From Prevotellaceae bacterium UBA4332 (GTDB lineage Bacteria > Bacteroidota > Bacteroidia > Bacteroidales > Bacteroidaceae): a stretch of DNA of 64,000 bases. Location: positions 214,781 through 278,780 of the forward strand of contig DGTQ01000005.1 of assembly GCA_002394365.1 (NCBI GenBank). The letters run 5' to 3'. The notes under the pieces were generated by a model. That model made no database searches. It was not told where the DNA came from and saw only the letters and a list, made by a program, of their open reading frames with translations. The translations under genes were made by a program, and so were the position numbers. Of the stretch, positions 43,312 to 52,904 are shown piece by piece (positions within the stretch are counted from its first letter, which is position 1; every line of letters begins with the position of its first letter).

Positions 43312-46300
43312 ATGAGCACACTAACCGTCTTTAAGGCAAGCGCAGGTAGTGGAAAGACCTTTACGCTTGCAGTAGAATACATAAAACTTCTCATTGAGAA
43401 TCCCGAGGCTTTCAGAGGTATCTTGGCTGTTACCTTCACCAATAAGGCTACCGAGGAGATGAAGATGCGCATCCTTTCTCAACTCTATGCCCTTTCTAAC
43501 GGTCTGCCCGAGTCTGAGCCATATCTGAAGGCTCTGCAAAAAGCTCTCCCGTCTGCAAAGCGTGAGTTCATTGCTCAGCAGGCTGGCAAGGCTCTCCATC
43601 TCCTTCTGCACAACTACCATTTCTTTCGTGTGCAGACTATTGACACCTTCTTCCAATCAGTTTTGCGCAATCTGGCACGCGAACTCCAACTCAATGCCAA
43701 CCTCCGAGTCGAACTCAACAACAAGCAGGTCGTTGAGCAAGCCATCGACAACCTTATTGACTCCATTGCCGATAATATCCCTTTGCGTTCCGTCGTCATG
43801 GGCTACATTCGTGAGCGCATCAGCAACAACGAGTCCTGGAACTTTATCAGGGGCATCAAGGACTTTGGTGGCAATATCTTCAAGGATTTCTACAAAGAGC
43901 ATCGCAAGCGTCTCAACACGCAGACTGCCGACCCCGATTTCTTCAAGAACTACAAGGAAGAACTATACGCTCTCAAGAATAACCTCGCCGAAAAATACAT
44001 AAAAAAAGGCAACGAAGCAATAAATGAAATCGACGAAAACGGTTTCTCGCCCTCTAATTTCTCCTATGGCAAGGGGGGTGTCATAAACTATTTCTACAAA
44101 CTTGCCGATGGACTGTTCTTCGATATTGACATGGAGAAAGTTCGCATGAAGCAGGGCTACGAAGACCCCACCTCCTGGGTAAAAAAGACCGAGAAGGAGC
44201 GAGATGTCATACTCAATTTTGTCAACTCCACCCTCTACCCTCTCATGCAGCAGATAGAGGTCAACCGCTGCAACGATACTCGTCAGTATCTCTCTGCCCA
44301 GAAAACTCTCGAACATATAAACAATGTGTGGCTCCTGAAGTATGTCGAAGACTTTGCTCGCAAACTCAATGACGCCACCCAGCGTTTCATGCTCAGCGAT
44401 ACTCCTTCTCTCCTTAGCGAGATGATTAAGGATGACGACTCGCCTTTCATCTTTGAGAAGATTGGTGCCCACTTGGAGCACATCATGATTGATGAGTTCC
44501 AGGACACCAGTACCGTCCAGTGGCAAAACTTCAAAAAACTCCTTGCCGAGTGTATGAGCAAGGGCTACAGCAACCTTATCGTGGGAGACGTAAAGCAGAG
44601 CATCTACCGCTGGCGCTCAGGCGATTGGAGACTGCTCAACGGTATCGACCAGCAGTTTGGTGCTGGTTCCGTCCGTTTCGAACCCCTTGGCATCAATTAC
44701 CGTTCCGACGCCAATGTCGTACATTTCAACAATGCCTTTTTCAAGAAGGTTGCGGCTCTCGAGGCTAAACTCATTGAGGCAGACTCCACCACCCTGGCAG
44801 CCCAACTCAGAACAGCCTATAATGAGGTAGCTCAAGGACTCCCCGAAGGCAAACCATCCAGCGGTTTTGTTCACATAGAACTCATGCCCAAGGAGAGCGA
44901 AAACACTATGGAGGAACGCACACTCGGCTTCATCAACGACCTGACAACCAAAGGAGCTCCCCTAAAGGATATAGCTATCCTCGTCAGAAGCAATCGCGAT
45001 GCCGTTTCCCTCGCCACCTATCTTGAGACTGAGGGCATCAGCGTCGTCTCTGCCGAGGCATTCCGTCTTGATGCCTCCCCAGCTGTTCGCATCATCGTGG
45101 GCATTATGAAGATGCTTGCCCACCCTAAGGACAAAATCACCCATCGTGTGCTACAAAATGACCTCCTCAGCATCTCTCCCGCCAATGTTGAGTTGCTCGA
45201 GAACATCCTCTCCCATCAAAAGGAACAGCTCCTTATGCTCTCCCCTCACGATATGGCAGAGGAGATAGTGCGCATTTTCTCCCTCGGCAACAGAGAGGGT
45301 GCCTATATCACCACCTTCTTCGACAAGCTCCACGCCTTCTGTCTCGACACCTCCACCATACTTGAAGACTTCCTCGAGGCATGGGATAGCGACATCTGCC
45401 AGAAGACTATCGAAACACCCGACTGCGATGGCGTAAGGATTATGACTATACACAAGAGTAAGGGCTTGGAGTTCCCTCATGTCATTATCCCTTATTGCAA
45501 CTGGAAACTGGAGCAAAGACAGGTAATTTGGTGCGAGCCCAAAGAGAAACCCTTCTCCCAGCTCCCCATCGTGCCACTCAACTACACCTCTCCCACAGCG
45601 TTCAAGAACACCATCTATTATAATGATGTTCTCGAGGAGCATGTCCAGAATATGGTTGACAACCTCAATCTCCTCTACGTAGCCCTCACGCGTGCTCGCA
45701 CCTCTCTCTTTGTTATCGGTGTACGAGGCGAGAAGAACAACACCCAGCGCTCCTTCATTATCGAACGAGCCATTCGCCAACTGTCTGAAGAAAAAGGCGA
45801 GATTGACGGTCTCGACCTTCCCCTCCATATCTCTATCCCCGAGGATGAGGACGATGACATCAGCCTCAGCTATGGCACGTTTGGTTCTTTCGCTGGCAAA
45901 TCTGCAGACGAGGAAAAGAATTCCGAGCCACAAGAAAAGAGCAAGAATCCTTTCTCTCCCCGCGTCACTCCCCTCTCGGTGGATGTCACCTCGTTCAAGA
46001 GTCAGGCTATCTTCCGTCAGAGCAACAAGAGTCGCACCTTTGCCGATGACGCCCTTGATGAATCCGACCGACAACGCTACATCCGCAAGGGTACCGTCCT
46101 CCATCAGGTATTCTCTCAGATAGCCACCATGGATGATGTAATGCCCGTCCTTCAGCGCATGGAGTTTGATGGCACTCTCTATGATGAAGACATGACCAAA
46201 GACGACCTCCTCGCTCTGCTAAGGAGCAAATTTAACAATTCACAAGTAAAAGACTGGTTCTCAGACAAATGGCAAATCTATAACGAGTGCGCCATCCTCA

Positions 46301-46512
46301 CCCCCGATGGCGAACAGCGCCCAGACCGAGTCATGACCGATGGCACTCAAACCATAGTTGTCGATTTCAAATTTGGCAACCCCCATCCTCAATATGCCGA
46401 CCAGGTAAGGGGCTATATGTCCCTCCTCAAACAGATGGGCATGCCACAGGTAAAAGGCTACCTCTGGTTTGTTTCTCGAGACGACATAGTTGAAGTAACT
46501 TGTAACTTATAA
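43312..46512 (+). CDS. addA: UvrD-type helicase-nuclease, AddA/RecB-like
   Basis: 1066 residues. Superfamily-1 helicase motifs: Walker A ASAGSGKT near residue 10, TFTNKA (Ia), MIDEFQDTS (II), GDVKQSIYRWR (III), and VALTRA (VI). The C-terminus is a PD-(D/E)XK nuclease with RPDRVM and VVDFKFG, as in AddA. With the next gene it forms the Bacteroidetes AddAB complex that resects double-strand breaks for RecA and destroys phage DNA. The gene name is by similarity and context. Confidence 0.88.
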   Translation: MSTLTVFKASAGSGKTFTLAVEYIKLLIENPEAFRGILAVTFTNKATEEMKMRILSQLYALSNGLPESEPYLKALQKALPSAKREFIAQQAGKALHLLLHNYHFFRVQTIDTFFQSVLRNLARELQLNANLRVELNNKQVVEQAIDNLIDSIADNIPLRSVVMGYIRERISNNESWNFIRGIKDFGGNIFKDFYKEHRKRLNTQTADPDFFKNYKEELYALKNNLAEKYIKKGNEAINEIDENGFSPSNFSYGKGGVINYFYKLADGLFFDIDMEKVRMKQGYEDPTSWVKKTEKERDVILNFVNSTLYPLMQQIEVNRCNDTRQYLSAQKTLEHINNVWLLKYVEDFARKLNDATQRFMLSDTPSLLSEMIKDDDSPFIFEKIGAHLEHIMIDEFQDTSTVQWQNFKKLLAECMSKGYSNLIVGDVKQSIYRWRSGDWRLLNGIDQQFGAGSVRFEPLGINYRSDANVVHFNNAFFKKVAALEAKLIEADSTTLAAQLRTAYNEVAQGLPEGKPSSGFVHIELMPKESENTMEERTLGFINDLTTKGAPLKDIAILVRSNRDAVSLATYLETEGISVVSAEAFRLDASPAVRIIVGIMKMLAHPKDKITHRVLQNDLLSISPANVELLENILSHQKEQLLMLSPHDMAEEIVRIFSLGNREGAYITTFFDKLHAFCLDTSTILEDFLEAWDSDICQKTIETPDCDGVRIMTIHKSKGLEFPHVIIPYCNWKLEQRQVIWCEPKEKPFSQLPIVPLNYTSPTAFKNTIYYNDVLEEHVQNMVDNLNLLYVALTRARTSLFVIGVRGEKNNTQRSFIIERAIRQLSEEKGEIDGLDLPLHISIPEDEDDDISLSYGTFGSFAGKSADEEKNSEPQEKSKNPFSPRVTPLSVDVTSFKSQAIFRQSNKSRTFADDALDESDRQRYIRKGTVLHQVFSQIATMDDVMPVLQRMEFDGTLYDEDMTKDDLLALLRSKFNNSQVKDWFSDKWQIYNECAILTPDGEQRPDRVMTDGTQTIVVDFKFGNPHPQYADQVRGYMSLLKQMGMPQVKGYLWFVSRDDIVEVTCNL

Positions 46513-46521
46513 CTGGTAACT

Positions 46522-46636
46522 GGGACTCCGAGCTTTGCTCGCCTGAGCACCTACGGAGCGCAAGAACTGGTAACTGGTAACTTATAACTGGGACTCCGAG
46601 CTTTGCTCGCCTGAGCACCTACGGAGCGCAAGAACT
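46522..46636. repeat. Perfect 47-bp direct repeat, period 68 bp
   Basis: Identical 47-base copies start at 46522 and 46590, separated by 21 bases of GGTAACT-like words. Each copy holds a small hairpin (CGAGCTTTGCTCG). The block fills the gap between addA and addB. Confidence 0.9.
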
Positions 46637-46644
46637 TATAAACA

Positions 46645-49413
46645 ATGAATTTCCTCCATACCATCGCCCAAGACATATTAAACAAGTACGGCACCGACCT
46701 CCATAACATTACAGTCGTATTCCCCAACAAGCGTGCCTCGCTCTTCCTCAACCAGACACTCATCCAGTTGAGCGACCGCCCTTTGTGGAGCCCACGCTAT
46801 ATCACCATCAGTGAGCTCTTCTGCTCCATGACCAGCCTCCAGTTGGCAGACCGCATCAAGCTCATCTGCGAGCTCCACAAATCCTATTGCACCATTACGA
46901 GCAAGAACGAAACCCTCGAGCAGTTCTACGGTTGGGGAGAACTCATGCTCTCCGATTTCGACGACATTGACAAGCACCTTGCCGATGCCAAAATGATATT
47001 CACACTCCTTAGCGACCTCCACGAACTCGACTCCGTCGATTACCTCTCCCCAGAGCAAGTAGAGGTACTCAAGGGTTTCTTCCGTAATTTCACCGAAAGC
47101 CACACCACAATCCTCAAGGAGCGTTTCCTCGAACTGTGGAATAAGTTCTACGACATCTATACCCACTTCCGCCAGTCTCTCCTCTCTCAGGGCTTAGCCT
47201 ACGAGGGCATGCTCTATCGCGAAGTAGTAGAAAATAAAGTTCCCGTTAGTGAGCCCATTAGTGAGCCCATTAAAAAAGAAACCTTCCTCTTCATCGGCTT
47301 CAACCTCCTCACCCCTGTTGAGCAACTCCTTATCACTCGCCTCGAGGGCAAGATATACAATGACGACGACAATTCCTGCCCCCCTTCCCAGCTCTCGGTC
47401 ATCTCCTCCCCCACCGACGACCTTCAGGCACGCTATGTCAGTCAGTGGCTCACCCCTGAGCGCATCAATGCAGGCAGACGCACAGCCATCGTCCTTGCCG
47501 ACGAAAGTCTTCTCCCCACCGTTCTCCATTGTCTGCCAGCAGGTATCAGCCTCAATATCACCACAGGCTTCCCTCTCTCTCAGGCACCTGTCACCTCTCT
47601 CATACAGATAGTAACCATCCTGCTCCAGAGGGATAGCTACACCCTTCACAATGTTAATTCCATACTGCGTCATCCCCTCGCCAAGTACATATCCCCCTGC
47701 GTCGAGGAACTGCACAAGAAAATCAATGACGACCTTATATACTATCTCACACCCGAGGAAGTATCCCCTGACGACACCCTGCGCCAGCTCTTCCTTCCCC
47801 TTGCCGACAAGGAAGACACCCTTGCCCTTACCGACCGTCTCCTTTGGCTCACCAAGACCATCGCACTGAATATCCAGACTAATCAGAATAATCAGAGCAG
47901 TCATGACCAAGACTTCTCCTTCCTTTCCGAGTCTCTCTTCCGCATGTTCACCCTTCTCAACAGGCTCAGGACACTCATCACAGAAGAAGATATCACCCTT
48001 CCCGTTACCCTCTACACAAAACTCCTCAACCAGGTAATCCAAACCACCACAATCCCCTTCCACGGTGAACCCATAGAAGGCATACAGGTTATGGGAGTCC
48101 TCGAAACACGTAACCTCGACTTCGACCACGTCCTCCTGCTCTCTTGCAATGAGGGCAACCTCCCAGCACGCATCAACGACTCCTCTTTCCTGCCCCATTC
48201 CGTCAGACAGGGCTACAACCTCACCACTATCGAAAACAAGGTGAGCATCTACCACTACTATTTCGACCGTCTCCTTCAGCGCACCAAGGATGTCACCATC
48301 CTCTACAACAACTCCACCAACGATGGCAAGACGGGCGAGATGTCACGTTTCGTCCTCCAGCTCCTTGCCGAGAGCCCCATCCACATCCAGCGTTATGCCC
48401 TCCAGGCAAGCGTTGGCACCACCTCTCAGCCCACAGTCGAGGTAGCCAAGACGCAGGATATGGTCAACAAACTCCTCTCCAAGGAATACCTCTCCCCCTC
48501 TGCACTCGGCAAATACCTACGCTGTCCCATGAGTTTCTACTATACCTATATAGAAGACATACGCGACGACGAAGACGGAGACCAGGAAGAGATGGACAAC
48601 CGTGCTTTCGGCAATATCTTCCATGCAGCCGCCGAGCTCCTCTACAAGGACTTCGAGGGCAAAGCTGTGCCAAGAGACTATATCGAGCGCCTCATCCACG
48701 AGAAAGGTCATCCTACCCTCAAGCGCATAGCAGAAAAAGCCTTCCGCCAAGAGCTCTTCAATATCAAGGATGACAAGCGCAAGACACCACGCCTCAACGG
48801 CTTGCAGGTCATCAACTACGAAATTGTCATCACCTTCCTTCTCAATCTCCTGCGTTACGACCTCACCCTCACACGCCTCCAGATAGTCAGCCTCGAACAC
48901 AAATACCTCGGCACCATCACCGTCGATGGCAAGCCCATAACAATCGGAGGCAAAATAGACCGTCTCGACACCATCAATGACGAAGACGGAAAAACCCGTT
49001 TGCGTGTCATCGACTATAAGACAGGCCGTCTCAGGAAGCCAATCCTCAACCTCAATAGCGTAGATGAAATCTTCATGCCCGAGAAAATAGCCTCCCACAC
49101 CGACTATTTCCTCCAAGCACTACTCTATGCCAGCATACTCGAACAAAATCCAGTTCCCGTTAACGTTAACGTTCCCGTTCCCGTTAACATTTCCACAGGC
49201 CTCCTCTATGTTCAGCATGCCACAAATGAGGACTACACCCCCCTGCTCCACATAGCAAACCAGCCCATAGTCGATGCAGCCCAGTATCAAGACGAGTTCC
49301 TCGATGGGCTCTCCCGTCTTATCAGCGAGATATTAAATCCCTCTGTCCCCTTCCGTTGCACAGAGAATACCACTCTCTGCATCAACTGTCCTTTCTTCAC
49401 CCTTTGTCATTAA
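46645..49413 (+). CDS. addB: PD-(D/E)XK nuclease subunit, AddB-like
   Basis: 922 residues. The N-terminal region is helicase-like but without a Walker A lysine (VVFPNKRASLFL), as in AddB. The C-terminal nuclease begins SALGKYLRCPMSFYY, has GGKIDRLD and VIDYKTGRL as catalytic strand, and ends CTENTTLCINCPFFTLC; the spaced cysteines probably bind a 4Fe-4S cluster. A hexamer repeat inserts a PVPVNVNVPVPVN loop near residue 840. Same operon as addA. Confidence 0.85.
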   Translation: MNFLHTIAQDILNKYGTDLHNITVVFPNKRASLFLNQTLIQLSDRPLWSPRYITISELFCSMTSLQLADRIKLICELHKSYCTITSKNETLEQFYGWGELMLSDFDDIDKHLADAKMIFTLLSDLHELDSVDYLSPEQVEVLKGFFRNFTESHTTILKERFLELWNKFYDIYTHFRQSLLSQGLAYEGMLYREVVENKVPVSEPISEPIKKETFLFIGFNLLTPVEQLLITRLEGKIYNDDDNSCPPSQLSVISSPTDDLQARYVSQWLTPERINAGRRTAIVLADESLLPTVLHCLPAGISLNITTGFPLSQAPVTSLIQIVTILLQRDSYTLHNVNSILRHPLAKYISPCVEELHKKINDDLIYYLTPEEVSPDDTLRQLFLPLADKEDTLALTDRLLWLTKTIALNIQTNQNNQSSHDQDFSFLSESLFRMFTLLNRLRTLITEEDITLPVTLYTKLLNQVIQTTTIPFHGEPIEGIQVMGVLETRNLDFDHVLLLSCNEGNLPARINDSSFLPHSVRQGYNLTTIENKVSIYHYYFDRLLQRTKDVTILYNNSTNDGKTGEMSRFVLQLLAESPIHIQRYALQASVGTTSQPTVEVAKTQDMVNKLLSKEYLSPSALGKYLRCPMSFYYTYIEDIRDDEDGDQEEMDNRAFGNIFHAAAELLYKDFEGKAVPRDYIERLIHEKGHPTLKRIAEKAFRQELFNIKDDKRKTPRLNGLQVINYEIVITFLLNLLRYDLTLTRLQIVSLEHKYLGTITVDGKPITIGGKIDRLDTINDEDGKTRLRVIDYKTGRLRKPILNLNSVDEIFMPEKIASHTDYFLQALLYASILEQNPVPVNVNVPVPVNISTGLLYVQHATNEDYTPLLHIANQPIVDAAQYQDEFLDGLSRLISEILNPSVPFRCTENTTLCINCPFFTLCH
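49150..49190. repeat. NNCGTT hexamer repeat inside addB
   Basis: Seven hexamers (CCCGTT, AACGTT) in a third reading frame code alternating Val with Pro or Asn. A shorter related run, GTTCCCGTTAGTGAGCCC, codes PVSEPISEP near 47240. Confidence 0.85.
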
Positions 49414-49425
49414 AAAAGAACTCTT

Positions 49426-50982
49426 ATGCAGTATCCACTCTACATACTGCTTTTTGCAATACTCTTCATGCTCCCCTCATGCCAGAGGGTAGTAAGCACC
49501 TTCTACGAACCCGACAGCCCCCCTTTCGGCATTTATCAGGATTCCATCGACACCTTGCGCATCAAGCACTATCTTGCTCTCGAAGCCCAAGCCGACAGTA
49601 CCCCCTTGCAGGCATGCCACGCCACAAGACACTACTACGATTCTCTCCTTCACCTTCCCCTTCAGCCTTTGTGGTACACTCCAGATGACGGAGTTTCCCC
49701 CGATGCCTATGAGACGCTCGATTATCTCAGTCGCCAGCTACCAGCCCATGCCCTCGACATCCTCACCTTCCGCCTGCCCCAAATAGCTGCCGACCTTGAT
49801 GCCCTCTCCATGCTCTGCCTCGACTCACTTGGGCTTGACATCAACCAGGTTTTAGCACGACTCGACTACAACCTCACCCGAGCCTACACCCTCTACACTA
49901 CAGGCATGCGCTATGGCTTCGTCAGTCCCTCGCGCCTCTACAATCGTCTTTACAATAAGAGTGATAACAATGCCGCCTTCGCCACTCTCTATGCTTACGC
50001 CACCCCGCCCGCCAACTATCAAGAAGCACTTCGAAAGATTGGCACCACCACTCGCATGGAGTATCTCACCAATTCTCTGCCAGCATTCTCTGCCCCCTAC
50101 GCCGACTTGCAACGCCATCTTCAACAATCAACCGACAGTCTCGACCGCATGCGCACCATAGCCAATATGGAGAGGCTTCGCTGGCGCATAAGCCATCCCG
50201 ATGCCTCCACAGCCCAGCGCAATATTATCGTCAATCTTCCAGCACAACAGTTATGGGCAACAGGTGCCGACACCGTGCTCAGTATGAAAGTAGCAATCGG
50301 CGCATGGGACACCAAGACACCCCTGCTCCATAGCCAGATTACCTATCTGCAAGTAAACCCAGAGTGGAGTCTGCCGCCAAAGATAGCAGCCAGCGACTTC
50401 ACTCGCCATGCAGGCGATTCCTCGTGGTTTGCACGTCATAAATATTTCGTTGTAAGTCGTAAGTCAGGCGACACTCTCAATATAGCCCATCTCTCCCCCG
50501 AAGCCTTCTCAAATCACACTCTGCGCTTCGTTCAGCATGGAGGCAAAGGCAATGCACTCGGCAGAATCGTCTTTCGTTTCAGCAGCAATTTCTCCATCTA
50601 CCTCCACGACACCAATGCCCCCTATGTATTCAGCCGCGAGCGTCGCACCGTTTCCCATGGTTGCATCCGCGTAGAGCGTCCCTACGACCTCGCCCTCTAC
50701 CTCTTGCCAGACCTCGATTCATGGACACTTGACTGTATGCGTATCTCTATGGATATGCCCCCTCTCACCGAGCGAGGCATCACATGGCTTGAAAAACATA
50801 GTGACGCCCCACGTCCTTTCCGCCTATTCACCTATCACAAGGTCTCTCCACCAGTGCCAGTCTTTATCACCTATTACACCGTCTTTCCCAATCCCTCCAA
50901 CGGCATCGTCGAGACCTATCCCGACCTCTACGGCTATGACGCCCCCCTCCTGCGCCAGCTTCGCACAATAATAGCAAACTAA
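49426..50982 (+). CDS. L,D-transpeptidase (YkuD/YcbB-like) lipoprotein
   Basis: 518 residues; lipobox LPSC near residue 19, a long helical scaffold region, then the YkuD catalytic domain with HDTNAPYVF and the nucleophile cysteine in SHGCIRVE. Such enzymes make 3-3 cross-links in peptidoglycan or attach proteins to it. Size and domain order match the large YcbB (LdtD) group. It starts 12 bases after addB and may be co-transcribed with it. Confidence 0.88.
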   Translation: MQYPLYILLFAILFMLPSCQRVVSTFYEPDSPPFGIYQDSIDTLRIKHYLALEAQADSTPLQACHATRHYYDSLLHLPLQPLWYTPDDGVSPDAYETLDYLSRQLPAHALDILTFRLPQIAADLDALSMLCLDSLGLDINQVLARLDYNLTRAYTLYTTGMRYGFVSPSRLYNRLYNKSDNNAAFATLYAYATPPANYQEALRKIGTTTRMEYLTNSLPAFSAPYADLQRHLQQSTDSLDRMRTIANMERLRWRISHPDASTAQRNIIVNLPAQQLWATGADTVLSMKVAIGAWDTKTPLLHSQITYLQVNPEWSLPPKIAASDFTRHAGDSSWFARHKYFVVSRKSGDTLNIAHLSPEAFSNHTLRFVQHGGKGNALGRIVFRFSSNFSIYLHDTNAPYVFSRERRTVSHGCIRVERPYDLALYLLPDLDSWTLDCMRISMDMPPLTERGITWLEKHSDAPRPFRLFTYHKVSPPVPVFITYYTVFPNPSNGIVETYPDLYGYDAPLLRQLRTIIAN

Positions 50983-51007
50983 CAACTTAAATAATTACAT
51001 AACCATA

Positions 51008-51391
51008 ATGAAAAATCTACTTATAACACTCATCGCAGTCATCGCTGTAGCAACGATGGTCGTAACATGTCCTGACAAAGAAAGTCATCTGACAGCCATT
51101 AACAATGAAGTCACTACCGTAATAGACAACAAGGTTAACGAGCAGGACTTTGGAGATATTAAAAACGAAGGCGACAAAGCATTGGAACAAGGCATAAAAC
51201 TTTTCGCCTCAACCTTTGCAGGCGGTTTAGCAAAGACCATGATAGAACAAAAGCTGATAGTACGCAATTATTTCGTTTGCAGCATTGGAACAATCAACAC
51301 TGATGAAGGTTCAAAAACTCTCTCCATCGGACTTTTAGGTCACGTCTTTCCCCTAATAAATGCTGAAAAAATAAAGGAAAGCCTCAACTAA
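51008..51391 (+). CDS. DUF4359-like small exported protein
   Basis: 127 residues: one N-terminal hydrophobic helix (LLITLIAVIAVATMVV) directly followed by TCPDKESHLTAI, and a C-terminal part FVCSIGTI...SIGLLGHVFPL. This resembles DUF4359 proteins, which are membrane-anchored and uncharacterised. 25 bases after the L,D-transpeptidase; lies just outside the accessory region. Confidence 0.6.
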   Translation: MKNLLITLIAVIAVATMVVTCPDKESHLTAINNEVTTVIDNKVNEQDFGDIKNEGDKALEQGIKLFASTFAGGLAKTMIEQKLIVRNYFVCSIGTINTDEGSKTLSIGLLGHVFPLINAEKIKESLN

Positions 51392-51494
51392 AACATACAC
51401 AAAACAATTTCCCCCCTGCCAAATCTTTGGAGAAAATAAATGTCATGGGTGGTTTTTATTACTTCCTGTAAGTCAGAAGTTCCTTGATTTTTTA

Positions 51495-51547
51495 GACGGA
51501 TTGAAACTTTTGAAACATTTGTAACTTTTGAAACTTTTGTAACTTTA
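51495..51547. repeat. Left boundary inverted repeat (TTTCAAA/GTTACAAAAG type)
   Basis: GACGGATTGAAAC followed by words TTTTGAAAC, ATTTGTAAC. Read on the minus strand it follows the smalltalk terminator as GTTACAAAAGTTTC...TTTCAATCCGTC; the same sequence follows the P5 terminator on the plus strand at 63201-63258. Confidence 0.8.
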
Positions 51548-51586
51548 CAAAACAAACTGCAACCACCCCTTGCGGAATGGTTGCAG
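51548..51586 (-). terminator. Terminator of the HU-smalltalk operon
   Basis: On the minus strand CTGCAACCA pairs with TGGTTGCAG (9 perfect pairs; 51578-51586 and 51557-51565), followed by TTTGTTTTG. Confidence 0.8.
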
Positions 51587-51609
51587 AAAGCGTATGAGAA
51601 GAATATCAG

Positions 51610-51723
51610 TTATGCCATGTGACCTATACAACTTGATGTTGTCAGTCCAGCCATTATAGAGCACAGAGCAGTGAGTATGGCATTTATAATCACGCTCCAA
51701 GTGTGCTTGTTTTGTTCAGTCAT
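51610..51723 (-). CDS. Smalltalk-family miniprotein
   Basis: 37 residues: MTEQNKHTWSVIINAILTAL, then a small hydrophobic stretch and a Ser-Ser-Cys near the end. The KxTWxxxxxxIxxxLTA pattern with one membrane-like helix matches the Bacteroidales smalltalk family, usually coded between an HU-like gene and an N-acetylmuramoyl-L-alanine amidase. Here it follows the HU-like gene, but no amidase follows; the terminator comes at once. Function unknown. Confidence 0.75.
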   Translation of the reverse strand: MTEQNKHTWSVIINAILTALCSIMAGLTTSSCIGHMA

Positions 51724-51744
51724 AGAGATAATTGGTAATTAGTT

Positions 51745-51903
51745 TTTTAGGAGTTAAGGGGAGTGAGAGTGGAGTGTCGCTCGCTTTGGCTCGCTGGAGT
51801 ATCAGGGACATATGTCTTTACTCCCTTTTACTCCTCCGTACTCCCTTTCACTCCCCCTCCCAAGCTCCCCTCTCTAAGCAGAGAGGGGGCGGGGGTGAGT
51901 CTT
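51745..51903. repeat. GGAGT-word repeat and hairpins between HU and smalltalk genes
   Basis: Left part has GGAGTTAAGGGGAGTGAGAG-like words, the middle CGCTCGCTTTGGCTCGCTG, the right part inverse words (CTCCCTTTTACTCC) and a CCCCTCTCT/AGAGAGGGG hairpin. Related repeat at 62993-63160. Confidence 0.75.
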
Positions 51904-52350
51904 TTAAGGCTCAGGTGTCTCCTCTACCTTGTCCTTAAGGACATACTTGAAACCACTGTCAAGCGCACGGCTTGAGAGGCCCGAAGTCTTGCCAGGAGCA
52001 GCGTTCTTCTTGTCGCGAGTGTAGAACGGAGTGAACTTAATCACAGTGTCCTTGATGTTGTCGGTAATTGAAAAATCCTTCTCTGCTACTGCACCAGTAG
52101 AGCGGAGCATTGGATAGAAGTAACCGAAGCGGTCAAGCTGACACTTTGAGCCGTTCTGCATTTCGTAAGTGAGCACGTTTGCAAGCTCAATGAGCACTGC
52201 GTAAACGTCAGACTCCTTTACAGATACGTTTTCCTGAACACGAGCAGCAAGAGCACGAGTGTCGAGTATCTGTGGGTGCCATGCGTGACCGTACCACAGC
52301 TTGTTGCCGCTCTTCCTTTTGTCCTGACGGACATCTACAATAATTGCCAT
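51904..52350 (-). CDS. HU-like DNA-binding protein
   Basis: 148 residues of the HU/IHF superfamily as found in Bacteroidales accessory loci: helices around RALAARVQENVSVKESDVYAVLIELANVLTYEM, then QLDRFGYFYPML in place of the HU G.F.V strand, a beta-arm region and a Lys/Ala-rich tail. It probably bends or coats DNA of the element. Promoter lies about 260 bases upstream, leaving a long repeat-filled leader. Confidence 0.85.
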   Translation of the reverse strand: MAIIVDVRQDKRKSGNKLWYGHAWHPQILDTRALAARVQENVSVKESDVYAVLIELANVLTYEMQNGSKCQLDRFGYFYPMLRSTGAVAEKDFSITDNIKDTVIKFTPFYTRDKKNAAPGKTSGLSSRALDSGFKYVLKDKVEETPEP

Positions 52351-52609
52351 AATTTTTTTCCTTTCTTTTCTTTAGAGGAGTTAGAGAAGTTAGAGGAGTT
52401 AGAGGAGTTAAAGACATATGCTCTGACTATCCACTTCTTTCACTTCTTCAATTCTCCGTACTCCCTTAGTTAGTAAATTTTGTTTGTTTGTTGTTTGTTA
52501 ATAGTTAGAGCGCTCTTGGAAAAGTTCGGAAGTCAACTCTCCTTCAGTTGGTACCATCCCCCTAAACAGGGGGACTGGAGGGGGGCTTTCTCCGTCCTTT
52601 TTCTATATG

Positions 52610-52617
52610 CAAAGTTA
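52610..52617 (-). promoter_or_regulatory. HU operon promoter -7 box
   Basis: TAACTTTG on the minus strand followed by CATA. It is the only clear box upstream of the HU-like gene. Confidence 0.6.
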
Positions 52618-52704
52618 CAAAAAAATGGTGGTCTGTGCAAGGAAAACGGGGTATTTAACCTTCGCGGAAGGCCAGTATTTTCAGGGCTTGCGAGGGGTAA
52701 TACA

Positions 52705-52783
52705 GAAGCAGTGCTTCTGGATGCAGAAGTAATGCTTCTGCACGCAGAGGTAATGCTTTTGGATGCAGAAGTAATGCTTTTGC
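52705..52783. repeat. Palindromic array, period 21 bp, four units
   Basis: Units GAAGCAGTGCTTCTGG, GAAGTAATGCTTCTGC, GAGGTAATGCTTTTGG and GAAGTAATGCTTTTGC end at 52720, 52741, 52762 and 52783, with spacers atgca, acgca, atgca. Each unit can fold into a small hairpin. Confidence 0.9.
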
Positions 52784-52904
52784 GTTTTTGGGCGAAAAGG
52801 GCGGAATTGGCGACGGGGTTTTTAACACTTCGGACAAAAAGACATTAAGACAATAAGACAATAAGCACGTGGCGAGTAGCAGAGAGGAGGGTGCCGACTA
52901 TGGG

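Noticed and set aside
52480..52848. Open frame of 122 codons
   Set aside because: It translates the 21-bp palindrome array and hairpins (LLDAEVMLLHAEVM); no start context or family.
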